From assembly GCA_018136815.1 (NCBI GenBank), contig CM030932.1:2773019-2837018 (forward strand): a stretch of DNA of 64,000 nucleotides. Reading direction: 5' to 3'. Positions 1 to 9,727 of this stretch are shown in pieces. Made by a program: the position numbers and the translations under genes. The notes under the pieces are model-generated. The model was given only the letters and a program-made list of their open reading frames with translations, had not been told where the DNA came from and ran no database searches. Each line of letters opens with the position of its first letter. The stretch's first letter is position 1. Source of the DNA: Isochrysis galbana. Its lineage: Eukaryota; Haptophyta; Isochrysidales; Isochrysidaceae.

Positions 1-44
1 TGAGGCCCTCAGCGATTCCCCCCCCCCCCCGCCAAAAAATATTC

Positions 45-240
45 TTGAAGCTTGAAGGTGCCCGCTATGCTGCTACTGACTCACACCACTCCGGTATCGC
101 ATTCGCCATCGCCTAAGCCCCACACTCTCGCCCCCGCCCCCGCTACCCCCCCTAAGGGGGATGGGCCCGCGTGCACTACGACGGGCCAGGCGGGTGGGGG
201 GCGGGCTGGGGCTGGGGTTGGCCTGTCAGCTGTCAGCTAA
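45..240 (+). repeat. Family G repeat fragment
   Basis: Begins after a poly-A run with a CTTGAAG-type motif, then a 'GCCCGCTATGCTACT' stretch and a C-rich block, and ends near 'GTGCACTACGACGGGCC'. Related copies are at 48960-49300 (plus) and, reverse-complemented, at 59690-59895. Read on the minus strand, the element would end in AATCTTCAAG plus poly-T, similar to the LINE tail. No coding signal is seen. Confidence 0.5.
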
Positions 241-450
241 ATTCCGTAGACAAACGTTAATGCGCGCGTCGCTTACCTTATTTCGCCTCTTCGTCTTGTG
301 GCCCCCGTCTTTTGGGTCATTTTCGTCTGGCGCCGCGCTTTCGCGGTGCCCGCCTGTCGCATGGGGTGTCCTCTTGTAAACATATCGTAAACAGGTGTGA
401 GTATTACCTTTCCATGGGTCAGATTGTGTCGTTTTTTTTTCGTTCTTTTC
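241..450. other. Unassigned spacer
   Basis: T-rich intergenic sequence without a convincing gene. Its last part supplies the target site of the following short retroposon. Confidence 0.4.
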
Positions 451-806
451 TCGTCGTTCTCCAACTAACTTTATAGTTAGACGCGATGGAGCGCGCCAGC
501 GAGCCTCTCCTCTCCTTCGGGCCCCCTGCCGAGGGCGGCCCCCCAGTCCCCATGGCCCATGGACAAGTCGCAGTCGAAGCGACCGCGTCCGCCGTCAGAG
601 GCCGAACACGTGTGTGCGACCCCGGTCGCACCCCGCGGCCCGTGGCCCATACACCCAGCACCTAGGTAGCGCACGAGGGACGGGCCGCAAGGCAGGTGGG
701 GGGGGGGCGAGAGTAGCGGGCGAGGCTGCATAGAGCATAGAGCATAGTCAAGGTGCAGAGTCGCGCGCGCGGCGAGAATCTTAAGAAGTTTTTTTTCGTC
801 GTTCTC
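451..806 (+). mobile_element. Short retroposon: D head plus LINE 3' tail, with TSDs
   Basis: An 11-bp direct repeat TCGTCGTTCTC lies at 451-461 and 796-806. Between the copies the element opens with a hairpin (CTAACT..AGTTAG, 465-480), continues with 'GCGATGGAGCGCGCC' and a GC-rich head (family D, related to 45851-46050), and ends with about 145 bp matching the 3' end of the LINE at 9373-9692, finishing in TTAAGAAG and poly-T. It looks like a complete non-autonomous element of about 335 bp. The 59-codon reading frame starting at 486 is not considered a functional gene. Confidence 0.75.
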
Positions 807-1300
807 TTAGGGTGTGCGATGCCTGCGCGTGCCACCATGGCCCCCCTCTGAGGGGACCCTCGGGTCCCCCTCGGAGAGCTAGCTGGGCCAGCTCAGGGGG
901 CAGTGGAGGCTGGGGCTGGGCCCCTGGCCTCCCCTACCTCTCCCTCGTTGGCCTCGCTGGCTCTGGGTGCCCTCCTGGCGGCTCGAGTGGTCTGTGTCTC
1001 AGTGGTGAAGGAGGGGCTCAATACGTTGGGGGACTAGTGTAGGCGAAGGCGTGCGGCGCGCGGCGCGCGCTCGGCGAGAGTTTGGACAGGAGTAATGTCA
1101 GCTCAGCCCCTGCCAGCAGGCAGGGGCTGAGGTTGAGTGTGCAGGACCCCTCAGGCAGGGGCTGAGGTTGAGTGTGCAGGCCCACCCAAGGGGTCAAGGG
1201 GTGTCTGCGGTGGAGGGAAAGGGAGAGGGGAGAGGGGAGGGTGGCCCTCATGACCCCTACTTTATAAAAGCAGGTTGCGATTCCCCCCCCCCAAGGGCCA
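807..1300 (+). repeat. Family B repeat, diverged copy
   Basis: Shares with 35792-36330 and 55830-56298 the order: a 'CAGCTCAGGGGGCAGTGGAGGC' block, a 10-bp-stem hairpin (AGCCCCTGCC / GGCAGGGGCT with loop AGCA at 1105-1128), a short internal duplication of the hairpin's right arm, and a 'TACTTTATAAAAGCAGGTTG' end. The hairpin stem is invariant among the copies while the four loop bases vary. Confidence 0.6.
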
Positions 1301-1740
1301 AGGGCGAGGCGGCGCGCGGCGCCCCCCCCCCCCCCGGCGAATATGATGAGTCATATAATATGTAAGATGCACAAATTCCACCGACTTAGCGGTAGCCTGA
1401 AGCAAGCAGCGTCAGGAGCTTTGACTTCTCATACAATAAGGACAGCGTGCCCTCTCATCCTCTCATGCCTCCGGGAGGCAATAGCCGCCAAGGATGCACG
1501 CAGGGGCGAGGATTGGGAAGAAGGCGAAACTCTGAAGGGACATGTGTGTATGCGCGCGTGTGTTAATTGAGGAAATCCAAGCGGTAACTGGAACGAACGG
1601 CGGAACGGCCTCGTGGCGCCCCCGGCCGTGGGTCGAAGTTGGGCACTCAGGGCGCGTCTTGGGGGCGTGACGACGTCATCGCCGGGGGCCGCAAGCGGTC
1701 GATTTCGACGCTGTGTGCGGGGGCGGCGGGCGCGATTGGC
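1301..1740. other. Unassigned spacer
   Basis: No gene and no match to the other repeats was recognised here. Confidence 0.35.
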
Positions 1741-1972
1741 GCGAGGAAGGGTTGGAGCAATGGGCTGGCCACGCCGGGCCGGGACGAGCGAATCAGGCGA
1801 GCCTGTGGGGAAGGAAGGGAGTGAGTCAGCAGGGCAGTCTGCTCCTAGCAAGCCTAGAAGGCATGCCAGGAGGATGGGTGGTTCCTCCCCCACAGCAGGG
1901 GAGGAGTGGAGGAAGGTGGGGGGGGGGGGCTCGCGCCCCCCCCCCTGGGCGAACTAAGTATAAACTTAGTTG
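1741..1972 (-). repeat. Family A repeat, 5' part only
   Basis: Minus-strand copy containing only the 5' part of family A. It ends at high coordinate in the hairpin AACTAAGT-ATAA-ACTTAGTT (1952-1971). The internal CTCCTRGCA/TGCCAGGAG hairpin and the 'GGGAGGAACCACCCAT' block are present. The next family A copy is inserted 10 bp away. Confidence 0.65.
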
Positions 1973-1981
1973 AGGAGAGCT

Positions 1982-2767
1982 ATATCATATATTATAAAAA
2001 AACCTTTTAATATTCTTACCGCACTCGCGGCGAATGGAACCACTACCCACTACAAGTAGCACGTAGTATACTCTCTACACCCCCATTCCCCGGCCCTTCT
2101 CCCCCCGCCATCAGGCGGCTCCCCCCGTACACTACTAGGGGGATTGGGGTGGAGGGCTTAGATATGGTCCGGTGGCCCGCGCCCCCCCCGGTGATCTTTC
2201 CCCCCCTTCCTCCTGTGTCTCCGAGTGGGCGGCCGACTCTGTCTCGTCTTATCCTGTAAACAGGCGCGAGACTTACCATTTTCCGGTGGGCGGAGCTCTC
2301 GCTCGCGCCCACCCCCTTCTCCGCGCTCTCTCTCCCCTCTCCTGCGGCACGCGCGATGGCGCGCCTGCGGCAGGCCTCCAGCTGCCCTCTGGCGGCCCCT
2401 GGAGGCTCCTGGAGGCCAGCTCAGGGGGCAGAGGAGGCTAGGGCTGGGCCCTGGCCTCCCCTGCCTCTCCCTCGCTGGCGCTCCCGAGCCTCTGGGGCCC
2501 CCACGCTGCACCTGTCTGTCTGTCGACCAGGGGGGGGGGGGGGTTGGAGCATTGGGCTGGTCACGAGGGGCCAGGATGGGCGAATGGGGCGAGCCTGTGG
2601 GGAAGGAAGTGGGTCAGTAGGGCAGTGGCCTCCTGGCAAGCCATCAGGCGTGCCAGGAGGATGGGTGGTTCCTCCCCCATGGCAGGGGAGGAGTGGAGAG
2701 AGGGGGGGCCTCGTGCCCCCCCATGTGTCAACCAAGTATAAACTTAGTTGAATATCATATATTATAA
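1982..2767 (-). mobile_element. Family A retroposon, full length with 16-bp TSD
   Basis: Flanked by the direct repeat ATATCATATATTATAA (1982-1997 and 2752-2767). Read on the minus strand, it starts at the hairpin near 2730-2751 and ends near 1998 in GGTAAGAATATTAAAAGG plus a T-run, a variant of the LINE 3' tail. Length is about 750 bp, similar to copies at 22514-23266 and 45078-45835. Its short open frames are GC-rich and poorly conserved outside a short 'GEEPP.LLA' stretch, so it is treated as non-coding. Confidence 0.8.
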
Positions 2768-3165
2768 GCGAAGGCCACAGGGTGCCCCCGGGTACTATGG
2801 ATGCGAGATTTGGATTTGAAGGGAGTTAGCGCGGATGAAAGGAGCCGGAGCCGGGAGAGCCTTCGAGAGACGAGAGCTCTGGGAGCCTGCCCCCCGCTCG
2901 GCGGAAGTGAAGCGACCTCCTAATGCGAGCGACAAAAAGCAAAACAAATCCCTCTGCACACAAAAGCAACACTATATTTACAAGGAGAAGGCTATTCAAT
3001 ATAAGACTCCGGAAGCGCGCGTGCGTGAAGCGTGCAACAGAACCAATCATCCGCGCTGAACGATGGACGATGGCCACCAACAAGGACGGGGACGGGGGCC
3101 CACGTTTTCCACGTAGCATGACTTTGCCTTCCAACCGCGAAAGTACCGTCAACTCCGCGCATTGC

Positions 3166-3306
3166 CTCGACCTCCTCAAATCTCCACCCTACGCACCCCA
3201 CTATATCCCTGTCTCGACCTCCTCCAATCTCCACCCTACGCACCCCACTATACCCTTGTCTCGACCTCCTCAAATCTCCGCCCAACGCACCCCACTATAC
3301 CCTTAG
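3166..3306 (+). repeat. 47-bp minisatellite, three units
   Basis: Three tandem copies begin at 3166, 3213 and 3260, each starting CTCGACCTCCTC and ending near CCCCACTATA. The array lies just downstream of the GOLD-ankyrin gene's stop codon. The preceding 2768-3165 is spacer without a supported gene. Confidence 0.8.
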
Positions 3307-3362
3307 CCTTCCCACCACACCCCGCGCACTCGGTGTCGGCAAAGGGGCTTACCCGCGCTGCT

Positions 3363-5692
3363 TCACACGTTGTCATCGTCCGAGCTTTCGTCCTCCTCAG
3401 AGTCGTCCGCAGCCAGCTCACGTCGGATCAACTCCTGAATGTCAGTCACCTCATCCACCACGCTGGGCGAGACATTGTCCCCATCATCGCCCCGAGCCGC
3501 TTCTGCTGCCACCCATTTGAACTTGTACTCACTGGCCGTGCGATCTGCGCACGATTTCACTCGGGGTGCCACCTCCTCGAGCTCATGAGCAAGACTATCC
3601 GCGGCCGGTTGCATCGCGACCGGATATTCCGGCGATGTCGGCCGTTCGAACGCGCCGTCGGGCAACGTCGGCTCCGGCACAGCGAGCTCGGCTTGCATCG
3701 CCGCTTCTTGCGCGCCAGCGACGCCCGCTGCGAGTGCGACCCCGGGCACAAGCTCGCTACCGAGTGCTTTGGCAGCGGCAAGCCCGACACTAGCCTCCTC
3801 GAGCTGTGGCGCTTCGCGCTGTGCCGCTAGGCCCTCTTCGAAGCCGCGGCGCCAGATGGCCTCCACCACACGAGTATGAGCGCTGCTCGGGTGCGCGTCG
3901 ACCGAGCGCGGCAGCTTGCATAGGCGCACCAGCTCGAGCGCCACCTCAGTATGGCCAGCAACTAGTGCGGCAATCAGCGCCTCGGGGATCGTGCTTGCGC
4001 AAACAGGCAGCAAGAGCGGCAGCAGCTGCACATGGCCACCACTCGCCGCGCAGCCGAGCGCGTCCTGCCCCCTCGAGTTGACGTGCCCAGCCTTGGCCCC
4101 CGCTGCGAGAAGCGCCGCGACGACACTCGCTTTCCCACCCGCCGCACCACAAAGCAATGGCGTGTCGCCAGCCGCATCATGTTGCTCGAGCGGGGCGCCC
4201 ATCTCGAGTAGGAGCTGGATGCATTCCTCGCTGGCAGCCGATGCGGCGCACAGCAGCGGTGAGCGCCAGCTCACATCAGTCATCGTAAGCGCCTCCTCGG
4301 TACCCACGCTCACACGCCGTTCGTCACCGCCCGCCCGGATGGGAGTGTGCATAGGGCTGTGCGCCGGCCCATCCTGCACCTGGTCCTGGAGCCATCGGAG
4401 CAAGACACGCAGAGTCGCCGCATGCCCCCCCTTGCATGCTGCGTGGACGGCAGTTCCGTCGCCGCCGCATGAGCGCGCGGGGTGAGCACCGTGAGCCAGA
4501 AGCAGCTGTGCAGTACTCTCGCGGCCGTGAGCCGCAGCGGCGATGAGGGCGCGTGAGGCGTCCTCGGAGGCGCCTTGCAGCCTCACGTCACTCGTGTCCT
4601 CGGAGACCATTGCGTCGAGCAGCACGGCGCAACAGCTGGAGTGGCCCGCCGCCGCAAACGCGACGAGCGGCGTCACGCCGTCGGCGTCGCGAGCATGCAC
4701 AATGGACGCGACTGGGGCGGGACCGTTAGCCCATCTCCCTCCAGCTTGTCGCAGGTGGGACAAGATGAGGCCAAGGATCTTCTCCGCCCCGCCGTGTGCA
4801 ACCGCGGCATCCGCGGGAGAAACAGCGAGTAGGTGGATGCAGTTGCGCCCGTGCGCGTCCGCACCCCCTACGCTCGCCCCCTGGTTGAGTAGGTCTGCCA
4901 CCGCGGGCGCATGGGCGGAGGCGCATGCCTCCATTAGCGGCGTGCAACCCTGCAGACTCGTCGCATCTATCGGAGCCCCAGCATCGAGCAGCACCGCGAT
5001 AGCCTCCACCTTCCCCGCCGAGGCGGCCGCGTGCAGTGCGGTGAGACCGCGCTCGTCCTGAGCGTCGGCCGGTGTCGTCGCAAGGCCGTCACGCAGCGCG
5101 TCCAGATCGCCCTGTCTCGCGAGCTGGAGGAGCCGCCGGACACGCATCGCGACCAAGTGCTCAGCAGGCGTTATGACCACCTCATAGCTCACAGCAATAG
5201 GGTAGAAGGAGAGCCACGAGTTGGACCAGCTCGCTTCGCACATCCCACTGGACGGTAGGGTGAGCTCCACCTGTGCGGAGGCGCACAGCGCAGGCAATAC
5301 GTTGGAGGCGTCCGCACGGGCCGCACGGCCGCCATTCGCCTCACCAGCCTCGTGCTCCCCTCCCCTCCCAGCGGACTCCTTCCGCTGGAAGTTGCCTTTC
5401 CGCGCCCGCCCTGCCCCCTTGCACACGAGATTTGAGGTACGCTCTTCACCACAAGGCCTCCGTCTCCACTCACCTCGTATGCCTCTCCCTTCTCCTCGTA
5501 TAGCAGCTGCCCCTCGAGCGAGAACTCGAAGGCCGCCTCGGCGTGCTCGTGTACGGTGAAGGCAATGCGCACGAGCGAGCCCTCGCCGGCCGACTCGAAG
5601 GGTAAGCGGAAACTGCCGCCGGGTGGCACGCTCACTGACTTGGCGCGATACTTGATCGACTGCTCCGACGCGGCCGAGGTCAGAGGCTCCAT
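3363..5692 (-). CDS. GOLD-domain and ankyrin-repeat protein, two exons
   Basis: Exon 1 (5692-5441) encodes MEPLTSAASEQ and most of a beta-rich domain. A 170-bp GT-AG intron (5440-5271; donor GTACCT, acceptor CACAG) joins codons in phase. Exon 2 (5270-3363) completes the domain with the signature W-SNSWLS-(F)YPIAVSYEV, which matches the C-terminal strands of GOLD domains in Sec14-like and p24-type proteins (roughly residues 10-125). From about residue 145 there are ten or so ankyrin units (for example GLTALHAAASAGKVEAIAVL). The tail is acidic and ends DSEEDESSDDDNV. Predicted length is 719 residues. GOLD domains bind membranes or cargo and ankyrin repeats bind proteins, so an adaptor role is possible; no substrate can be named. 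A longer open frame reads through the intron up to 5771, but it starts in low-complexity sequence and breaks the GOLD match. CT and GT microsatellites (5697-5765) lie directly upstream. Confidence 0.82.
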
Positions 5693-6109
5693 GGAACTCT
5701 CTCTCTCTGTCTCTGTCTCTCTCTGTCTCTGTGAGAGCGTGTGCGTGTGCGTGTGTGTGTGCCGTGTTCAAAGAAACTTTCTTTTGTCTTTTGTGGCAGA
5801 ATTAATAATAACTCTAGTAGTACTCTTTTCCTGCTCTGGGCGTGGCTAGAATATTGAACGCAGGCGGCCGCGCGCGAGTCGTGAATATGTTACCCCCCAG
5901 GAGCCAACGCCCCCCAGGAGCTCCCGGGGGCCCCCAGGAGCTATCGGGGGGAAATTTTCTCCCGATCGCCAACAGCCCCACCGAGAGCTATCGGGGAACC
6001 GAGAAAATCCCCCGAGAGCTGTTGGGAGATTGCTCATGGGGGGTGCCGTAAGCGGATCCCCCAGTAGCTATCGGGGGGAAAGGAAATCCCCCGAGAGCAA
6101 ACGGGGGGT

Positions 6110-6197
<88 letters not shown>

Positions 6198-6201
6198 TCT
6201 C

Positions 6202-9200
6202 TATCTCCGACGAGAAGACCTCCACTCTAGAGAATTCTTCAGAAAACTCAGGCAACAAAAATGGAACGGGAACATCAAAGAAATATACAAGACCAGCGAC
6301 TGGAACAACCCCAGACACGCCGACCAATTTACGACCACGACCGACGACGGCATCCGAAGAGAATTCAGAAGGTACTATGCCTGGCTGTACTCCCCCAAGG
6401 AATCGAGGCGAGAACCCGAACTGGAAATTACTCTATCCGACAGGCCCCTCACCGATCTCGACAAACGCCGATTGGAGGGGCGCATCACTGTAGACGAGAC
6501 CACCCAGGCCATTCGAGACATAGGCCCAGGCAAAAGCGCGGGCCCGGACGGGATTCCGGCGGAAGTATACAAGGCACACGAAAAACTAGTTGCACCGATC
6601 CTAACAGACCTCTACAACCAAACCTTCGACACAGGCCTAATCCCGTACACTATGAGGGAGGGAGATATCATCCTGCTTTATAAAAAAGGAGACTCACGCG
6701 ACCCTAGAAACTATAGGCCCATAACACTATTACAGAGCGACTACAAGATACTAGCCAAAGTACTAACCAATAGGCTAAGCAAAGTAATTGGTAACATTAT
6801 ATCCGACAATCAACTAGGCTTCGTGCCTAGAAGACTGATTAGCGAAGCCACCCACCTTCTGCAACTGACAAGGGCATACCTCGACGAAACAGGAGAGCCG
6901 GGTCTCCTCCTAGCACTCGACTGGGAAAAAGCTTTCGACAGAGTCAGCTGGGAGTTCTACCACCTGGCCCTCCGCCTCCTCAATTTCGGGCCCGACTTCC
7001 AGCACCTGGCAAAAGCACTTACAAGCGAGGCGGCAAGACCCGTCCGCACAATTAAAATCAACGGGGGCCGAAGCTACCCCTTCACGATAGGGAGTGGGAT
7101 GCCCCAAGGATGCCCCCTCTCGCCGCTCACCTTCCTCCTTACGACGGAAGCTCTCACCCGCGCCATAAACAGCGACCCCGACATACAAGGGGTTAACCTC
7201 AACGGGTACGAACTGAAGATTAGCCAATTCGCCGACGACACGGCGCTCATCACGAGCGACTACACAAGCCTGAAGCGGGCCCTAATGTGGGTGCGGACGC
7301 ACGAACGGGCCACGGGGGGCAAAACAAACGAAGCCAAATTTCAAGGAATCCGAATGGGCTCGCAAAGGCTACGCAAGCCGCCGTGGGACATGCGTAAATA
7401 CAACTGGATAGAGAACGATCAATACCTCACCATACTAGGCGTCCCGCTAGGAGCCCCGGAAGCCCTCAAGCCCTTCTGGAAGAAACTCGCAGACAAAGTA
7501 GACAACAAAGCAGCCAGATTGGCGCCGATTACGCGACACATGACCATATTCGGTAGGACCAACATAGCGAACTTTATAATTTACGGCACACCACGCTACT
7601 GGATGCAAACGTTGGCAGCCCCTACTTGGTTCCATGGGAGAATCCAAAAAGCGGCGGACAAAATTCTATGGGAGAGCCCTTACACAGGCAAAATCACGAA
7701 GTGGGTGAGGCACCCACAATACCCCGTGCACGACGCGGAATGCGCATCACGAACAATGGGGATCGGCCTCCTCCACTGGACAACGCACGTGAGAGCTCTA
7801 CAAACAAAATGGATACTAAACTACCTCAACGCAAGAAAAGCTATTTGGAAGCATGCGCTCGATGCGTGGTTCTGCCGGACTGGACTCGGCCGCGGGGCAG
7901 TCCTATCCTCGATTCCTACGAAGACGCTCACCCGCAGTATCAGGGGAAACCCGGCACTGCCAGCATTCTGGAAGGACGCCTTGGTGTACTTCAGGACCCT
8001 AAACATACGCCGCACGAGACTCACAAGGGAAGGAGCACTGTCACAGCCAATATGGCACAATCCTCACGACCCACCACCGCTCAAACGCGGGGCGTGGATC
8101 AGCCTATGGGAATCCCTTCAGACGCACGTTGCACATAACATCTATAAAAACGAGGACCTCACGGAACCTTACACGCGTGAGGATTGCGCTCAATACCTGG
8201 AACACCTCCCCGAAATATTCGAGCACAAGGGGAGCAGAATAAACAAAACGGAATTCCTAGACTCGTGGGAGCGGGTGGTGCAACACGTCTCGCACCTCCT
8301 AGAAAAAGCAAAAGAGACCCCGCCCCATGACCCGGCCCCCGCCGAGCCGAGCACGGGATCGCCGAGCGCGTCAGCATTGCCGCTAGAAGTGTCTAGAGAG
8401 ACCAAAGTCTCCGAGAGCGACACGTACATAACTAGAATGAATAACATATGGATTTATACAAACACCAACTATCTAGGCGAGACCACAGACACCACCGTGG
8501 TAGCAAAACCGGGCGAGGAGGATCACTACTACGCCCCAGCTAAATGGGAAAATGGACTAAAAGGCCCGAAACACCTCGAATTCCCTCTTGCGGACGAGTA
8601 CACGCTTAACGAAAAGACACAACTAGACCAAATCACCGTGTCGGATATAACGCGAGAGCTCAAAGGGGACGGCCCCCGCAACAAACCTCAGCCAGCGCGA
8701 GAGGCGTGGGCCCGCAAGCTAGACCTAACGCACGATGAATGGAAGCACGTGGCGAAACTCTATACCCACCCCCTACTAAAACACACAGACAAACACCTGC
8801 ATTTCAAGCACGTTACCCATAGGAGGCTGGGTACGCGAAACCGGTTCGCAGCGGCGACCACCACAAGATGTAGACTCTGCGGGAAACACAGAGAAAACTC
8901 GACGCACCTAGCTAGATGCCCGTCCACGCTTCCGATATTTCAAACCATAGAAGCCGTAGCGGGGTACACCCCGGCGAAAGACAGATCGACGACTCAAAAA
9001 ATCAAAGACAGACTATTCGCATACCCGAATTCCCCGACGCCGGATAGCCTTAAAGCCCTCTACCTAATAGCATGGAGATACATCATAAGAGACTTCTACA
9101 AAGTGGAATTCGAAAATCACACCTTCCACCACGTACCGGTTATTGAAAGAGTCCTAAGCAGGTTCACGGCCCTCGTCAGAGGTCGGGAACCTCCGGACAA

Positions 9201-9372
9201 CTTCTTGACCGCACGCACGCGCAAGGCCTCCCTGGGAAGGAAGCCGAAAATCAAATCTCCACACGACCTCAGCGCCCCTGTCTTCTTAACTAACAACAAA
9301 GGCGCCCTAGTCATGAGCACGAATCTATCTCTGGTAGCGGAAGCCCTCAACATAGCAGAGCGACTAGCCTAA
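6202..9372 (+). CDS. LINE ORF2: reverse transcriptase with C-terminal zinc knuckle (5'-truncated)
   Basis: The frame is open from the (CT)n junction to the TAA at 9370. In order it shows a pre-RT region (REFRRYYAWLYSPKE), RT block 1 (GKSAGPDGIPAEVYK), DYRPITLL-like block 2 (NYRPITLLQSDYKILAKVL), the LDWEKAFDRVSW block, GMPQGCPLSPLTF, and the catalytic FADDTALI. A C-terminal CRLCGKHRENSTHLARC has the CX2C...HX4C spacing of the zinc finger of plant-type LINE RTs. About 1,050 codons remain. The AP endonuclease expected upstream is missing. There is no internal stop, so the insertion may be fairly recent. The true start is lost; ATG/TTG codons such as 6472 are internal. Confidence 0.9.
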   Translation, partial: YLRREDLHSREFFRKLRQQKWNGNIKEIYKTSDWNNPRHADQFTTTTDDGIRREFRRYYAWLYSPKESRREPELEITLSDRPLTDLDKRRLEGRITVDETTQAIRDIGPGKSAGPDGIPAEVYKAHEKLVAPILTDLYNQTFDTGLIPYTMREGDIILLYKKGDSRDPRNYRPITLLQSDYKILAKVLTNRLSKVIGNIISDNQLGFVPRRLISEATHLLQLTRAYLDETGEPGLLLALDWEKAFDRVSWEFYHLALRLLNFGPDFQHLAKALTSEAARPVRTIKINGGRSYPFTIGSGMPQGCPLSPLTFLLTTEALTRAINSDPDIQGVNLNGYELKISQFADDTALITSDYTSLKRALMWVRTHERATGGKTNEAKFQGIRMGSQRLRKPPWDMRKYNWIENDQYLTILGVPLGAPEALKPFWKKLADKVDNKAARLAPITRHMTIFGRTNIANFIIYGTPRYWMQTLAAPTWFHGRIQKAADKILWESPYTGKITKWVRHPQYPVHDAECASRTMGIGLLHWTTHVRALQTKWILNYLNARKAIWKHALDAWFCRTGLGRGAVLSSIPTKTLTRSIRGNPALPAFWKDALVYFRTLNIRRTRLTREGALSQPIWHNPHDPPPLKRGAWISLWESLQTHVAHNIYKNEDLTEPYTREDCAQYLEHLPEIFEHKGSRINKTEFLDSWERVVQHVSHLLEKAKETPPHDPAPAEPSTGSPSASALPLEVSRETKVSESDTYITRMNNIWIYTNTNYLGETTDTTVVAKPGEEDHYYAPAKWENGLKGPKHLEFPLADEYTLNEKTQLDQITVSDITRELKGDGPRNKPQPAREAWARKLDLTHDEWKHVAKLYTHPLLKHTDKHLHFKHVTHRRLGTRNRFAAATTTRCRLCGKHRENSTHLARCPSTLPIFQTIEAVAGYTPAKDRSTTQKIKDRLFAYPNSPTPDSLKALYLIAWRYIIRDFYKVEFENHTFHHVPVIERVLSRFTALVRGREPPDNFLTARTRKASLGRKPKIKSPHDLSAPVFLTNNKGALVMSTNLSLVAEALNIAERLA

Positions 9373-9692
9373 CCAAGCGACCCCGCGCCGCGAGCCGCCC
9401 ACCATCCTAAAGTAGGCCCTAGACACACTGACCACAGCTGCCGACACCCAGCACAAGGAGCAAACACACAATAGCCGGTAGCCCGATGGCATAGGAGGAA
9501 GGCGCGAAACAGGCCATCGCGAATCGGCACACACCGTCTGCCACTGGAGACCCACGACACCCAGCCCCTAGGTAGAGCACGAGGGGACGAGCCGCAAGGC
9601 AGGTGTAGGGGGAGTGAAGGGAAACGGGCGAGGCTGCGAAGATACCGTGCAAAGTCGCGCGCGCGCCGAGAATATTAAGAAGTTTTTTTTTT
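6202..9692 (+). mobile_element. LINE (non-LTR retrotransposon), 5'-truncated, inserted in (CT)n
   Basis: Contains an ORF2-type reverse transcriptase frame, a 317-bp 3' UTR (9373-9689) and a poly-T tail. The 5' end joins directly to a (CT)n tract inside family E, and the 3' tail runs back into (CT)n near 9693-9728. No endonuclease domain remains. The 3' UTR includes 'CCCCTAGGTAGAGCACGAGG' and ends GAGAATATTAAGAAG plus T-run; this tail is also found on several short elements in the window. A microsatellite target hides any target-site duplication. Confidence 0.9.
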
Positions 9693-9694
9693 CT

Positions 9695-9727
<33 letters not shown>

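Noticed and set aside
5441-5771. N-terminal extension of the GOLD-ankyrin frame up to 5771 (RDREREFHG...)
   Set aside because: It is in a different frame from the GOLD exon, is arginine-rich low complexity, and covers microsatellite sequence.
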